This document shows positions 12,001 to 19,689 of a stretch of DNA of 64,000 nucleotides, one piece after another. Numbering within the stretch: position 1 is the stretch's first letter; each line of letters opens with the position of its first letter. The stretch is from assembly GCA_903813345.2 (NCBI GenBank), contig CAIIXF020000012.1:29028684-29092683 (forward strand), read 5' to 3'. The notes under the pieces were generated by a model. The model ran no database searches, had not been told where the DNA came from, and saw only the letters and a program-made list of their open reading frames with translations. Both the position numbers and the translations under genes were made by a program. The stretch is from Owenia fusiformis (taxonomy: Eukaryota > Annelida > Polychaeta > Sabellida > Oweniidae).

Positions 12001-12326
12001 AATTCCCTATCGAGCTTATTAATTTTACCGAGTTGTGGAATAAAACTAATGGTCTGATTACTGTCAGTCATGTGGATCCTGTCACTTGTTGCATTAGAAG
12101 AGGTTTTGTCACTTTCGATTAAGTCAGTCATTGTGGTTATTTCAGATGTCATGTTTGTATCATTATATTTGGTCATGTCGACTTCAGGTGTTGACATCAT
12201 GGTTGCCTTATTTGTCATTACTGTCTTGTCACTTTCGGTTGTGTTAATAGGTAAGTCATGGTAGTCAGGTGTCACGATGCCCAGGACAGGTTTGACATCA
12301 ATGTTTTTTGTAGTCAGTCGAGCAAC
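3012..12326 (-). CDS. Giant multidomain protein, last exon: kinase + RecQ helicase + MULE-like transposase
   Basis: A single 9.3-kb open exon of 3,104 codons plus TAG. Its left edge is set by an in-frame TTTTAG acceptor at 12,327-12,332; it has no ATG of its own at the start and joins in phase 0 to the USP exon upstream. Numbering on the spliced protein: 241-490, a low-complexity region containing a Lys/Arg-rich likely nuclear signal (KKRSKKRYCGKSKKKQR); about 490-790, a TKL/IRAK-like protein kinase with VAIK (Lys about 525), HCDIKSSN (Asp 620), DFG (Asp 645) and SPE; about 850-1450, an acidic repeat region; about 1785-2280, a RecQ-type SF2 helicase with Walker A TGSGKS (Lys 1818), DEAH (Asp 1913), motif VI QQIGRAGRMG, the Cys cluster CRWEY...CKHCDNC and a winged-helix-like part; about 2465-2540, a Cx6C...HxH zinc-binding region like WRKY-GCM1/FLYWCH fingers; about 2680-2890, a MULE-type RNase H-fold transposase core with Asp 2691 (SLDGSG), Asp 2768 (KLDHD), LWHVDK and a probable Glu 2882 (MQEGGFN); then about 450 residues of unknown C-terminus. 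The glycine loop reads LGRSEIATVFEG, lacking the usual second glycine. Most catalytic residues are present and the frame is unbroken, so the gene looks functional or recently so. Function is inferred: DNA binding, unwinding and cleavage with built-in regulatory enzymes. A host gene that captured a transposase is the alternative. Confidence 0.9.
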   Translation of the reverse strand, partial: VARLTTKNIDVKPVLGIVTPDYHDLPINTTESDKTVMTNKATMMSTPEVDMTKYNDTNMTSEITTMTDLIESDKTSSNATSDRIHMTDSNQTISFIPQLGKINKLDRELVCQDSFVQSYVKFPHVKQNSGKNNKKRSKKRYCGKSKKKQRTSRALKIRNRFVKRRVVAPETIVKEIDTFCDVIQSRINRKVLGYRALYIPQNLWTKVRSNKRSSVIRKIAKLKSTSHTKISKGKIQKVNKLIGGGSTSFPITSVKLGNVLGRSEIATVFEGTFSPPCGNKSAIKVAIKQYNKTMRPSKFRTFETEVGNICHLNHKNVLKMYGVAFDRKTIVMELMDMDLNHYLVEKFDNFCLPWSERLFIAKEACEGLKYIHSCEIIHCDIKSSNFLVKHQPNDPLHLKEVKLSDFGEARFSFKNNANTKTTLGRGSSVGIKRGDKDKCSLVGSRPFMSPEVVRKGSNALTKDSDIFSFGMFLYELLYPDLEFPWEKDVNNVFEIESKLKCSPIELPTIEETEENVVLEFIKVIQICWKEEPLNRPKAETLVEQLMSIVISDSLNESTVGQNETPDHYKSHDTSDISSAIIENDSSKQYNEKCESIVYQIETAKHSKIFQTGNGIHKTYENMQPDNVDDKLKHQKKTVEVITSNDHSYKFNDQCKAADLSKFGADIDTLRKQIKTPDEKQTDNLMNNRSFNDHGDNINDQCETAVKSQSDGNIDALHKPSKTPVQIENDNINDTSKSNDHCDSINDHCDSINDQYKTAIMSQSDGDFGALDKQSKTSVLIHNNKVINNSKSNDHSDSINDQFETAIMCQSDDEIDALSKHSKSNDYCDSIDDQYETAITRQYDDDNESLDKQIETCDDKQKENINDNNGSIDNSDSIDDQYENAILRQYDDDNESIADKQIETCDDKQKENINDNDGSIDNSDSIDNQYENAILRQYDDDNESLDKQIETCDDKQKENINDNNGSIDNSDSIDDQYENAILRQYDDDNESIADKQIETCDDIQKVNINGNNGSIDNSDSIDDQFENAILRQYGDGNDSLEKQIETCDDIQKVNINGNNGSIDNSDSIDDQFENDILRQYGDGNDSLEKQIETCDDIQKVNINGNNGSIDNSDSIDDQFENAILRQYDDDNDSLDKQIETCDDIQKVNINGNNGSIDNSDSIDDQFENAILRQYDDDNDSLDKQIETCDDIQKDNTNYNNKSIDNSDTINNQWETTILSDSDGDIDTICEKSKTCSQFNENIPIVNDKIECSGYTQPSNNENQKDIIYCETKTHGEKEVLEKQQVKMNTIVNISEDIDNIQSKQDLAIFKRHQPFTYGTSEIDYEILNDSNTMNESYLYYNSDDFSEDSYIYHKNAQVLDTIECSLNKIMTNVHQSSSDESSDIANGVLENKTQANKTGTFYNEESFQINGGCTAKKNQLDIDINVKRRGVKSSTQTLSDVSVPKNDEHGSTLPSIAQNTNMERHPSSSSESSNAIFDNDILSLNLSAHYQNNSLNDSNHNDISSSQSSTNSSLYDFDDIDMSTQSYSGDNERAKLFNLDELNLKYLNNKTFRNGQKEATQAIIQGKDTVLVWPTGSGKSLPPLLAAIAMQKIMINISPTISLMMDQVNSINSKNIPNTKACFLGSSQKDKTIEQRVLKGEFRCIFLTPEKMNSFGDSIKKLNTRFGISSVVIDEAHCIYMWGTKSFRPLYKDISKIINKNCVGVTRVLLTATPPGGNINKTCDLLCVESPFIHTKNLYRENLDIQVHHFKKLSANTDVKMISDIVDDVTGQTIVYCGSVKNTEVLTEKLNEVKSNYAVCYNSAKTTAEKQSSHKKFSSGSVKIMVATKAYSLGIDIGHVEQVVHYGIPDSIEDYYQQIGRAGRMGQTSCKCILIIGNGDFKRGNWLALNQKNEEDKNQVLSGFHQMVCLVNTKECRWEYILRYFEQHIHFDNVIVDCKHCDNCLSGEASYTNITNEAVRLFQACVEFGKPCPSYIACSVVKGSKTKQIIDKIGNPKKLHSFGSLKHVCLPYIKNIWNFLVRQGYLKSVAGQANTYECSRNALQYLSLPDENNSIVSINIQDGCSIMAKNGSLNVPVPNKDRTFQKQASTYKKNHSTSNHKHPNLNIDEAPVIELVDLSSEDDLVEAVEGQDIESNAVWSCALGTPLPKGELSFVQEENDLPREFKIPISVLHGAFIVTEKGLQGRSQYSDYFRYYHKFHENISWRAKSIDKSRMTNSTDFFETGTNVHIRWECANIKDGCKVKKKWSFLGIDNETKSMRVYESLTNKSNSCIIKTHTHPYGCIANRGRSNKTAPADFDKLPEKMRNSEEAIGNINCRNKMLKPIQAYHESNIKSFQENPERFLSGSRNSRLTYSQIRNDRAKESANKKPWLKGINKVSDLTECERVHLLKKYLDDQCTQNETSDRVNKLCGVKGFINQISTGTNGEMMVLCTSFIGRKLYRLYGSNIISLDGSGLVRDKREKKIRFFPIYVDHDIKRGDSQAPAKFPVAYIFTLNDTTASNITQGLQKFDSIMNKIGHLVRPKFIKLDHDLALAKAAHTVWPGIQRLLELWHVDKVLTGVYKELPTKLGVVLIKLFKEDFLKSESEEEADEKSKAILKYFSSTSHFTLIQKRLGIYFRFPECVCTYGRKSVSKEHDGPGMQEGGFNLMKNVWNADALKPQDHLDDVIYHFYIQQKELELRMFDDVKTSQLKKRKFRFRKTESVKRCKINNQEVENIELGQDNDVPLANRKRKITENENDNELPSEGDTNTDPSSIWEKCKSKKMRRMLKGKLFKQMKPVTEPVLSKIRSEYKICLAKEKASKSVVDQVVDDSLPYEMCDTELSVLSHLSSTLREPAQKYEVSNISTSINLSGTVDSDIDSVHAFLNSCKPLKSDDMRYKLTTGVFYRVKRISQMFETWALFLDIEGGLKIEDLVIHGEKSGENTLYIATIVTSRWMKTFSKGKLIIKIVYKQRNLAPDSLNLSGIYAISKLTEVPHHVLCPITFKGDLQKWSHKLFGNVFIVETASRLNNIRIGCEGIKKGDIVLVNTSTSTIQYSLASVMAIEDDGISLQWASKVKNKKNIYKLTKQSNKEDRDVIICYNMDACKVGNTIILKTNISDIINLL
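8700..9840 (-). repeat. In-frame coding repeat, eight units of 141/144 bp
   Basis: The motif ATCGTCACAAG (plus strand) recurs at 8760, 8901, 9042, 9183, 9324, 9468, 9609 and 9753, that is every 141 bp, or 144 bp where one codon is added. Each unit encodes 47 or 48 residues such as DKQIETCDDIQKVNING followed by SIDNSDSIDDQFENAILRQY. The units are Asp/Asn/Gln-rich and almost identical in DNA, implying recent expansion or homogenisation. More diverged units continue to about 10,300. All length changes are multiples of three, so the frame is kept. The region links the kinase and the helicase. Confidence 0.95.
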
Positions 12327-12328
12327 CT

Positions 12329-12787
12329 AAAATGGAATGTATTTCACACTAAATGAAGGATTTAATAAAGCACAACTGAAAAAATTAATATTGGCAGGGC
12401 TAAACTGATATTGAGTTCTTGTGTTAACCTTATTTAAAATAAATGACAAATAACAGCTACAAATAACTGTTCATGTCATTCAGCCTGCCCCAACCCCCCC
12501 CCCCCCCCCCCCAATCGTGATCAGTATATCTTGGTAAGCACAATGGAGTATGTAGGTATGTATGTATTCTTTATTTGCGTCTATTCATTAAGATAGTTGT
12601 TGTGTAAACAAATCTAAAACATATTTGTACTATGACATGATGATTCAGAGGATCAAAATGGCCCGTTTCAGGGCCAATAAAAAGACATTAATGTTTGAAT
12701 TACTATTTCAGTTGTGCTTTAAAAAATGCAGTTTATTCCTATGAAATTTGATAATGATAGAAAATATATAATAAAAAAGTAACTTAC
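12329..12787 (-). other. Intron 4 of the giant gene
   Basis: Bounded by a consensus GTAAGT donor directly after the USP exon (12,786-12,787) and TTTTAG at the acceptor. It holds a run of about 18 C at 12,494-12,512 and no other recognisable element. Exons on both sides are in phase 0. Confidence 0.8.
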
Positions 12788-13124
12788 ATGTACATCACTA
12801 GCTATAATCCAATCATTGTCCACTCGCTTAAAGGTAACAAAGTGACCCCTCTTGTTGTTCGAACCAACATGACACACGACAGATGATACATAAGATAGGG
12901 AAGATAGCGGCACGGTTAATTGGTCAAAAGTAAGGAGCTGAACCGGAGCATTCGTAAAAGAGTTAGGATCGCACGTCATCATTTGGGAACAGTTATGACA
13001 TTTAAGGTAGTTTTGGGGATCACTGGTGGTCTGGGTGGGAAGAGAAGTAGTGTTGTGGCACGCATCACATGTAAAATACTGCCAGCTTGTCAAGAGGTCT
13101 GACAATATTGTTTGCCCCTCTGAA
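12788..13124 (-). CDS. Giant gene exon 4: USP zinc fingers and catalytic His box
   Basis: This 337-bp exon encodes residues 129-240 of the spliced protein. It contains two CxxC pairs (Cys147/150 and Cys170/173), as in the zinc-binding fingers subdomain of ubiquitin-specific proteases, then the His box GHFVTFKRVDNDWIIASD with His222 and Asp238 in the expected positions. Its acceptor is TTTCAG at 13,125-13,130 (phase 2) and its donor is the consensus GTAAGT (phase 0). Both phases match the neighbouring exons exactly. The open frame continues past both splice sites but the sequence there no longer resembles the family, which supports the boundaries. Cleavage of ubiquitin or a ubiquitin-like protein is inferred from the family. 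Confidence 0.88.
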
Positions 13125-13469
13125 CTGAAATTACAAGAATGATTGTACCATACATTAAAACCAGCCAGAAGACAAAAAAAAAATTTCATGGATATATCTT
13201 TTACTCCGGGACTGCATTTTGTCACATTTTGTAGTTGGGACATAAAAGCAATATGTAAGTAATAAAAAAGGTTGAATGGAAATATTTTTGTGAAACATGT
13301 AACAACAAGATTTTAGGATTGAAAATTTGGATTGAATGAATCATTGATACCGGATATGGAACAGATTGCATATAATATGGCCAAAATATTTTCATCACAT
13401 ATGAAATCATTAATGTTCATTTATTTGGTCATATTGATACGATTAACTCTTTGTCAAATTTACACTTAC

Positions 13470-13551
13470 AGTTCTTCTGCCTGTGCCTTAACAACAAGAA
13501 CATGCCAAAAGGAAACAACAGAACCTGGTACACCAGCTGGTATTCGCAACA
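13470..13551 (-). CDS. Giant gene exon 3: short middle exon of the USP domain
   Basis: An 82-bp exon found by splice-site logic. The acceptor is TAATTTTAG (ending at 13,552), the donor CT|GTAAGT. It begins in phase 1 and ends in phase 2, exactly what exons 2 and 4 require. It encodes LRIPAGVPGSVVSFWHVLVV and a few further residues. The GVPGSVVSFWHVLV stretch sits where USPs normally have a G-x-QQDAHEFL box, so it may be a degenerate form of that box. Transcript evidence would settle it. Confidence 0.72.
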
Positions 13552-14141
13552 CTAAAATTAAAATAACATTGGAAGTACAGTAACCAGAAATCTATACAAA
13601 ATCTATACAACCAGAATATATATATATAAATATACAGTAAATCCTGTGTACATTGTATACACATGAAGCCACAAAAGTGTTCACTGTAAGTAAGAAGTTA
13701 CTACTGAGAGGGTAAGTTATACATAATTTTTAATTTATGTCAACAAGGTATGTGAGGAGGAGGAGGAGTGTCCACAACGTACAGGAATTCACTAGAGAAA
13801 GGTGTTCACCAAGACAGATTTAACTGTATATGAACATGTAGTTTTCACCAACTACTACAACATATGAAAGATATGATGTACAGATGTGGGAAGTCTTTTT
13901 CTAATGAGACATTACTTATTTCTGATAGTAACTGAATAATAAAACAAATATTTCACACTTTTTCTGTAAATATGTGTTGTACTTTCAATGGAACTTTCAA
14001 TGGATGTTCCAGATATAGTACTATGGCCCTTCCTGTGTCGGATACTTCAGACTTAAGACTCCAGACTCATTAAAAGATGAACACATATTCACATCAATAT
14101 TATGATATATTTGATTAATTCACATGGATATAAAGTCTTAC
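13552..14141 (-). other. Intron 2 of the giant gene
   Basis: 590 bp between phase-1 splice sites. It contains a short TA-rich run near 13,617 and nothing else recognisable. Intron 3 (13,125-13,469) is likewise empty. Confidence 0.7.
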
Positions 14142-14364
14142 ATTTTAGCAAATGTTGCACAAGATGCTTGGACACTACAGCTCCATTACCATCTCTCATG
14201 TTGTCAATCACACCACGGACAGCACATCTTATACAAGAATTGAGTTGACATGATAAGGGGTGGCAGCGGAAATAGTTGCACAGCTGAGTACAACCATCAA
14301 TGGCCTGTATTACTGCATTCACATAGCACGTATAACCCAAGTTTAAGATTCCTTTACATTCAAC
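14142..14364 (-). CDS. Giant gene exon 2: USP catalytic Cys box
   Basis: This 223-bp exon encodes VECKGILNLGYTCYVNAVIQ at its start, the USP Cys box, with catalytic Cys39 and oxyanion-hole Asn34 of the spliced protein. Most USPs have N or A two residues before the cysteine (GNTCY or GATCY); here it is Tyr (GYTCY). Acceptor TTCATAG (phase 0) and donor AAAAT|GTAAGA (phase 1) both fit the model. With exons 3 and 4 the protease domain is only about 215 residues, smaller than the usual 300 or more. Confidence 0.85.
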
Positions 14365-14551
14365 CTATGAACAAACACGTAGCACATAACATATTGAAGA
14401 GGTTAGAAAATACATTTTCTAGGCAAACTCTTAATTATTATTGAACTGGAAGAATGGTTCTCAAAGGGCACATCGCATTGACCAATCAAATGCCATGAAA
14501 TCCACCTAAAGTTAAATCATGTTTTATCAAAATTCAGAAAACAGTTTTCAA

Positions 14552-15134
14552 AATGGTGGAACGGCATTTTGAAAGCTGGCACGTGTCATGTTGCATTCTG
14601 GGAGGCAATCCTCCCTGCGGGGTGATCGGGCTCCAAACTCACCTCAACATTTGAAGAGTCGGCATAATATGTGGGTATCACTTCAAATTTTTAAGTTCCT
14701 ATTTGTCATTATGGACACAAAGTAAGAATTTATGACATAAGTGACAGGATGTCTTTCTTATAGTAATACAGTCGGAGACATTAATAAACCTCAACCATCA
14801 AATGTAGTCACAATGAGCTAAATTATAAGTTTCATGTCTCAAACTCTCCAATACGATAGAATGCGACAAATGTTTTCATGAATCGCCATGTTTGTTATCC
14901 AAGGAGGATTGACTCCCAGAATGCAACATCAGTTAACCTTATTTACTCGTGACATGCTTCGAAATGGCGGAACAGCATTTTGAAAGCTGACATGTCATGT
15001 TGATATGACCGTGACGATGTTCACGTTCTTGAATGAGATAATAATTATAGTTTGTGAAAAAAATATGAGTTAAAGGCCCAGCCCCCCCCCCCTAATCCGC
15101 CAGTGAGTAGAACAATTGTCACGGTCATATCAGG
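14552..15134. repeat. Inverted- and direct-repeat cluster
   Basis: ATGTTGCATTCTGGGAGGCA at 14,588 is the complement of a copy ending ATGCAACAT at 14,929, a 27-bp TIR bounding about 340 bp. A separate direct repeat of about 42 bp (around GGCATTTTGAAAGCTGGCAC) starts at 14,552 and again at 14,962. A third pair, GATATGACCGTGAC at about 15,003 and GTCACGGTCATATC at about 15,119, can form a stem. This looks like one or two decayed MITE-like insertions. Confidence 0.6.
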
Positions 15135-16129
15135 TTATAACATTTCCACAGTTATGAGTGGCTAAAGAATCGCGACTCGAACTTAGAAAAGTTGGCAAGT
15201 TGAATTCTAACAACATATTTACCTTTGGATATGACGGTTGTGTTTCCCTTTTATAAAGCTTTTACTTGATTTCATCAAAACAAACCTATATAGACTAGAT
15301 CTATTCATTGAACAGTGAAAGATCTATCAGCGCGAGTCAGCGAATGTGAATATTGCTTTTGACTCGCCCAACAAGAAATAAAATGTCTAACTATTAACTG
15401 TCATAAAATATTTGAATCTGGACATATTTAGATGTAAAAAGAAAAAGATATGTGTTTAAGAATGATGGACATATTAAAAATGCAGGGCATAATTTTATAA
15501 AGCTTAAAAGACTGTTGAGCGGTGTGTAAAATAATGTATACCAATCCCCGACATCATGAAACACCACAAAAAAAATTCAGAATAATTCTGAGGCTGGGAA
15601 ATTTATCTTCTAAAATGCAGGTTTTAGTTAAAAAACGTACATGACAATGATATTATGAGCAACAAATAATAAGCTTCAGTATTGATCAAGATACATTAGA
15701 TGAGAAAAAGATGATCACTTTTCTAAAAGGTAATTCACTTTAGCTGTCTTTTTCACTGTTTTATTGCGTCAGTCGAACCCCAAAATAGACCAAAAACAAG
15801 ATAATAAAATGACACTAGAAAAATACGAAAGCCATAATGCTATTTTTACTAAACTGATCCTCTTTTTATGGAAATACCACAGAGAAAGACAATGAACAAA
15901 ATACATAAGTGTAACTGCTTGTTTTCTGTTGGTTACGTAACATGTTATGACGTCACAAATTAAAATATAATCCAGATGTGTGACGTTTAGCTTTCTTGTT
16001 TGTTTAGTTGATATGGCAATAAGTAACCGATGTCATAATTTTTTGTGCAATAAGCACAGAGCTTGTGCCTCAGTCTTGTAATTTGAAGAATTTCAGCCAT
16101 GTAATCTTATTGAAAATAATGTAATGACC

Positions 16130-16289
16130 CGAGGGCGCCCCAGGGGAATGACTAACTAACGAACATAGTGTAACAAGCCAGATAAAGAAATTGAAAGAAA
16201 GTGTGCTAAATTCAATGCCCCGCATGGGAATCGAACCTAGGACCCTGTGGATCCGAAGTCTGATGCTATACCGACTGAGCTATAAAGGC
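16130..16289 (-). mobile_element. tRNA-derived SINE or tRNA pseudogene
   Basis: On the minus strand the sequence begins GCCTTTATAGCTCAGTCGGT, containing an A box, and after the expected spacing GGTTCGATTCCC, a B box. The anticodon-loop position reads CTTCGGA, but the anticodon, T and acceptor stems pair poorly, so it is not a working tRNA. About 90 bp of non-tRNA tail follows to a GC-rich end (CCCTGGGGCGCCCTCGGG). This is typical of a SINE whose head came from a tRNA and retains pol III boxes. Confidence 0.7.
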
Positions 16290-16578
16290 TTAAGCCACTA
16301 CAGCTGGACTGAAGTAGCAACTTGCTATCAAGGGCCATTACAATAACATGGCAGAGACGCATCCAAATATAAGAGGCCACACACTTATAAGCCAAACTAT
16401 ATAGAAGCAATCCAAGATATACAAATGTCATTTATGTAAAATAGGAATTAAAAATAGTTTTCCATATATTATTTCATAATGATATTTTGATGTTTTAGGT
16501 TTTACTGACACAATTCAACAGTGAAATGGAATCTAGTTTTTTAGGCTACTTACAAATACCAGGCAAACCATAGGCCAT

Positions 16579-16674
16579 GGAAGAATATTTAAATCCCCTC
16601 TCACTCATTGTGTACTGTAAAAATATTTTTTGCATCACACAATGAGTGGGTGGAGGGGATTTAAATCTTCTCCC
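16579..16674. repeat. Hairpin MITE
   Basis: ATTTAAATCCCCTCTCACTC in the left arm faces its complement ending GAGGGGATTTAAAT in the right arm; arms of about 30 bp surround a 30-bp loop. Confidence 0.7.
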
Positions 16675-17138
16675 TGGGTGTTTGAGGCAAATGTTTATGC
16701 CTTGCTCAACCATCACCATGTTATTAAGTGTTTCTAAATGGTATAACCTTGACAATGTTTTATATTAAAATGCCTGTCATGACCATGGTAATGTAAAGTC
16801 AGGGTGCATGTTTTGAAAATGTGACTTCTATTTCAGGTTGATTCCCCATAGACACCACATTAAAAAAATCACAAAAAGTGAAATATCTTTCATTGTATTT
16901 GACAGATAACATTTTCTTTTACTGGACATATTTTAATTTGCATAACTATTAGATACATAGGGGTGATATGAAATTTGAACCACCAAAACAGATGTAATTT
17001 AAGTTAAAGGGAACTTTCTAGTATAGCAACTATACCCGCCATGCTATATGACCCGAAATAGTCACCTGGTGGTGAAACTGGTAACTGCATACTTGCATAT
17101 GCTTTATTTACAACTTATAAATATCACAATAATGTAGT

Positions 17139-17322
17139 GGCATACCAGGCCTATAGCCAGTATTCGCCAAAGGGGGAGTCGCTTTTCAAAAATTTCAAAA
17201 AAAGGATCACTTTTATGTTAACGTTGGCCCAAAAATGACCAAAATTGCTTGAAAGTGCATGATTTTTGGGCAGGTGGGGGAGAACTTCTCAACCCCCCCC
17301 CCCCTTTGGCTATGGGCATGCC
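17139..17322. mobile_element. G/C-tract TIR element
   Basis: Ends are imperfect inverted repeats (GGCATACCAGGCCTATAGCC against GGCTATGGGCATGCC). A 13-bp C run lies next to the right end and a GGGGGAG run near the left. The ends resemble those of the element at 47,760-47,916. Confidence 0.6.
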
Positions 17323-18145
17323 AAAAAAATAAAAATATTTGGCAGATATTAATTTTTTCTGAATACAAAAGGTGTGCTTATGAGCCTCTTGATTGGTAAA
17401 TAACACTAAATTAAGTAGACTACCAATATATCATGACAAGAATTGATGAAAAATACACAGTCATATATATCATGTATATTAGATTCAACGGTGAATGTGG
17501 GACTCTCCACATGATATAAAATGCAATAAGAATAGGGAGGCTTACCATTGGCTCACAGTAAAATGTGTTATGTTAGAAGCTGCTTCCGAGTAGATAACGT
17601 AAATCTTATTACAATTTGTTTGAGAACCTTACATTGGTGAATTAATTTTACCCAAGAAAATTGGGACCATATGGCATCACCTTCAAAATCAGCGTATAGT
17701 GATAGTGCATTTTGATATTTTAAAGAGAGTACATTCGGACAATGATCCAGAATGGAGAATAATTCACAGGATGTTTTGTTACTAGAGTGGGGAAATTAAC
17801 CAATTTTGCACAACGTTTTGGTATCAGGGTGGGGAAATTGACCCATTTTATACTAGTGTAAAAAAATGGACAAGCCAAATTAATTTGGTCAAAATCGCTA
17901 CACATACTAACATAAGATGCCTCAAGTTAACTATTGAATGGTGCATAATGTAATGGATATTGTGATGTAATATTCATAGTAATAGATAAATTGATAGAGA
18001 GTGCAAAAATTGATGATTTGCGATCACCGAATGGATTCTGTCTTTTAGTGACGTCACAATTAGGTCACCCAGCTTTAGATGCTTGATTTTGAGAGATTAT
18101 CTTCTATATTTCGTGCTTTATTGATTTATTTTTCACGAAAGCGTT

Positions 18146-18334
18146 CTATTTGACTAGATCAACATTCATGCTAAGCACATACCAAGTCTAAGGTCTTACT
18201 GACATGATTTAGATAGCGGTTTAGCGCCCCCCGATTTTGACAAAAACGGGGGGCGCTTATAGGCATCGATGTTTAGTATGAATTTCACCCAAACTTCGCA
18301 TATATATAGACAAACTCATGATCTAGTCAAATAG
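18146..18334. repeat. Palindromic element with a GC-rich central stem
   Basis: Outer arms CTATTTGACTAGATCA and TGATCTAGTCAAATAG are perfect complements. At the centre AGCGCCCCCCG and CGGGGGGCGCT form an 11-bp perfect stem round a 13-nt loop (about 18,221-18,255). No open frame. Confidence 0.7.
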
Positions 18335-18535
18335 GCACACCTGGTAAATATCCGACCCATGGTTTTTATATAAGCAACGACAATATTTTTAGCTCAAAAC
18401 TGCCACGTGTCCGCCATTTCGTGATTCCATCATGTCTAATATCATTTCTATATGACGTCATACCAATAAGACGAAATACGTGACAACAGTATCCATAAAC
18501 AAAATTCCTGAATTCTGATCGCAAAAGGTCAATTG

Positions 18536-18668
18536 GAAACACAACCCCCTCCCCCCCCCCCCGGCCAAAAATTCTTTCAAAACCATGCAGTTTTTCACCA
18601 TTTTGAGCACTTCTCAAGTGATTTTAGCCATATTTGGGCCAAAATTGTCAAATGTGAAACCCCCCCTG
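18536..18668. repeat. G/C-tract repeat copy
   Basis: Bounded by a 12-C run on the left and CCCCCC on the right. The interior matches, in reverse orientation, the repeat at 42,355-42,670 (shared GCTCAAAATGGTGAAA and TGGCC blocks). Confidence 0.55.
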
Positions 18669-18730
18669 GAAATTTTTGTTGATATAATGATATGTGCATG
18701 AGAATCAAAATACTGAAAGAGGGAACTTAC

Positions 18731-18808
18731 ATTTCCATTTACATCAGAATTGCCCAAGTCAATCAGATTCCATATCAGGTCCATGTCCAAAGTTTTCATG
18801 TTCGCCAT
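18731..18808 (-). CDS. Giant gene exon 1 (predicted start)
   Basis: Begins at an ATG in good context (A at -3, G at +4) and encodes 26 residues (MANMKTLDMDLIWNLIDLGN and six more), ending at a consensus GTAAGT donor in phase 0, which matches the phase-0 acceptor of exon 2. In-frame sequence upstream of the ATG carries no earlier ATG within the open stretch. A 4.4-kb intron separates it from exon 2. The reasoning is splice phase and context only, with no family match for the 26 residues, so another first exon is possible. Confidence 0.5.
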
Positions 18809-18928
18809 AGTCCAATGCCGTCCAGATATACTGTAATCCTGACTAATCTCCACAAAACTAATCGCTAATTAGTACTAATAAAAGAATCGCAAAACAAAAC
18901 ACTGTTTGATCACAGCTAGGATTTTGAA

Positions 18929-18936
18929 TATTTATA
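18929..18936 (-). promoter_or_regulatory. Candidate TATA box of the giant gene
   Basis: TATAAATA on the minus strand, about 120 bp upstream of the proposed ATG at 18,808. Initiation some 30 bp downstream would give a 5' UTR of about 90 nt. Motif-only evidence. Confidence 0.3.
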
Positions 18937-19689
18937 TGCAGGAGCAACAAATATCACATCTATTCAGCACAAGGTTTTTGTGAGAACTGAATGTTCCTCA
19001 AAACAGATTATGGTGATCTCTGCTATTCTGTTTTGATAGGGCTAACGAATCAAATGTCTTCATATTATAAATCAAGCTTTATGGACCAATCATATTCCAC
19101 CAATTATAATTGCATAACTTAAAAGATGACTTCTCATACATGCTTCTACTAAGAACATAGACATGTAGACAATGTGTCTCTTGTTAAGTAAACAATGCTT
19201 ATTCAGTCTAGTAAACAAAAATAGTTTTAATAATTTTTTAAACATTGATTCAAGTTCAAAATTGACCAGAAGATTATCATATTAACAGTTTTGACATTGA
19301 TACTGTGATTTAATGATATGAATAAGCATCAAATGGAGTCCTTGTATTTGGGGAATAAAGGGGGAGGGGGCTCCATATGTAATGATTTTTTGAGAAAACA
19401 TAAAGCAATAACAAAATAGTATACACAACATTGCTTTTCATAATGGGCTATGCTTAAATTCTCACCTTCAACATGTGACTGCTTATTGCTCGATTGTACT
19501 TTTCATTATAAAATCACATGGTAATCATTGTTTTTTATTGTCTGCTGAAAAGTTAGCAGAAAAGTAGGTTAAGTGAAGTTTTAAGTTTAAAATCAGTCAT
19601 TTAAACAAATAGTTAGATCAATAGTTAGATGATTGACACAATTGTAGGAAATAACATTTGTCATTCACTTATTAGATATACAAGTATAA
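18937..19689. other. No gene seen
   Basis: AT-rich sequence upstream of the proposed promoter of the giant gene, with no recognisable domain, RNA gene or complete element. Confidence 0.4.

Larger units (their letters stand above)
14365..18730 (-). other. Intron 1 of the giant gene, filled with repeats
   Basis: If exon 1 is right this is a 4.4-kb intron. It holds inverted and direct repeats (14,552-15,134), a SINE (16,130-16,289), hairpin elements (16,579-16,674 and 18,146-18,334) and G/C-tract elements (17,139-17,322 and 18,536-18,668). No further coding exon was recognised. Confidence 0.45.

Noticed and set aside
12224-12275. Translation start at the left of the 9.3-kb exon
   Set aside because: The longest open stretch begins with a GTG codon, not ATG, and the frame runs on upstream to a TTTTAG acceptor whose phase matches the USP exon, so the true start lies further upstream.
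16217-16289. A working tRNA gene on the minus strand
   Set aside because: A and B boxes are present, but the anticodon, T and acceptor stems do not pair properly and a SINE-like tail follows.
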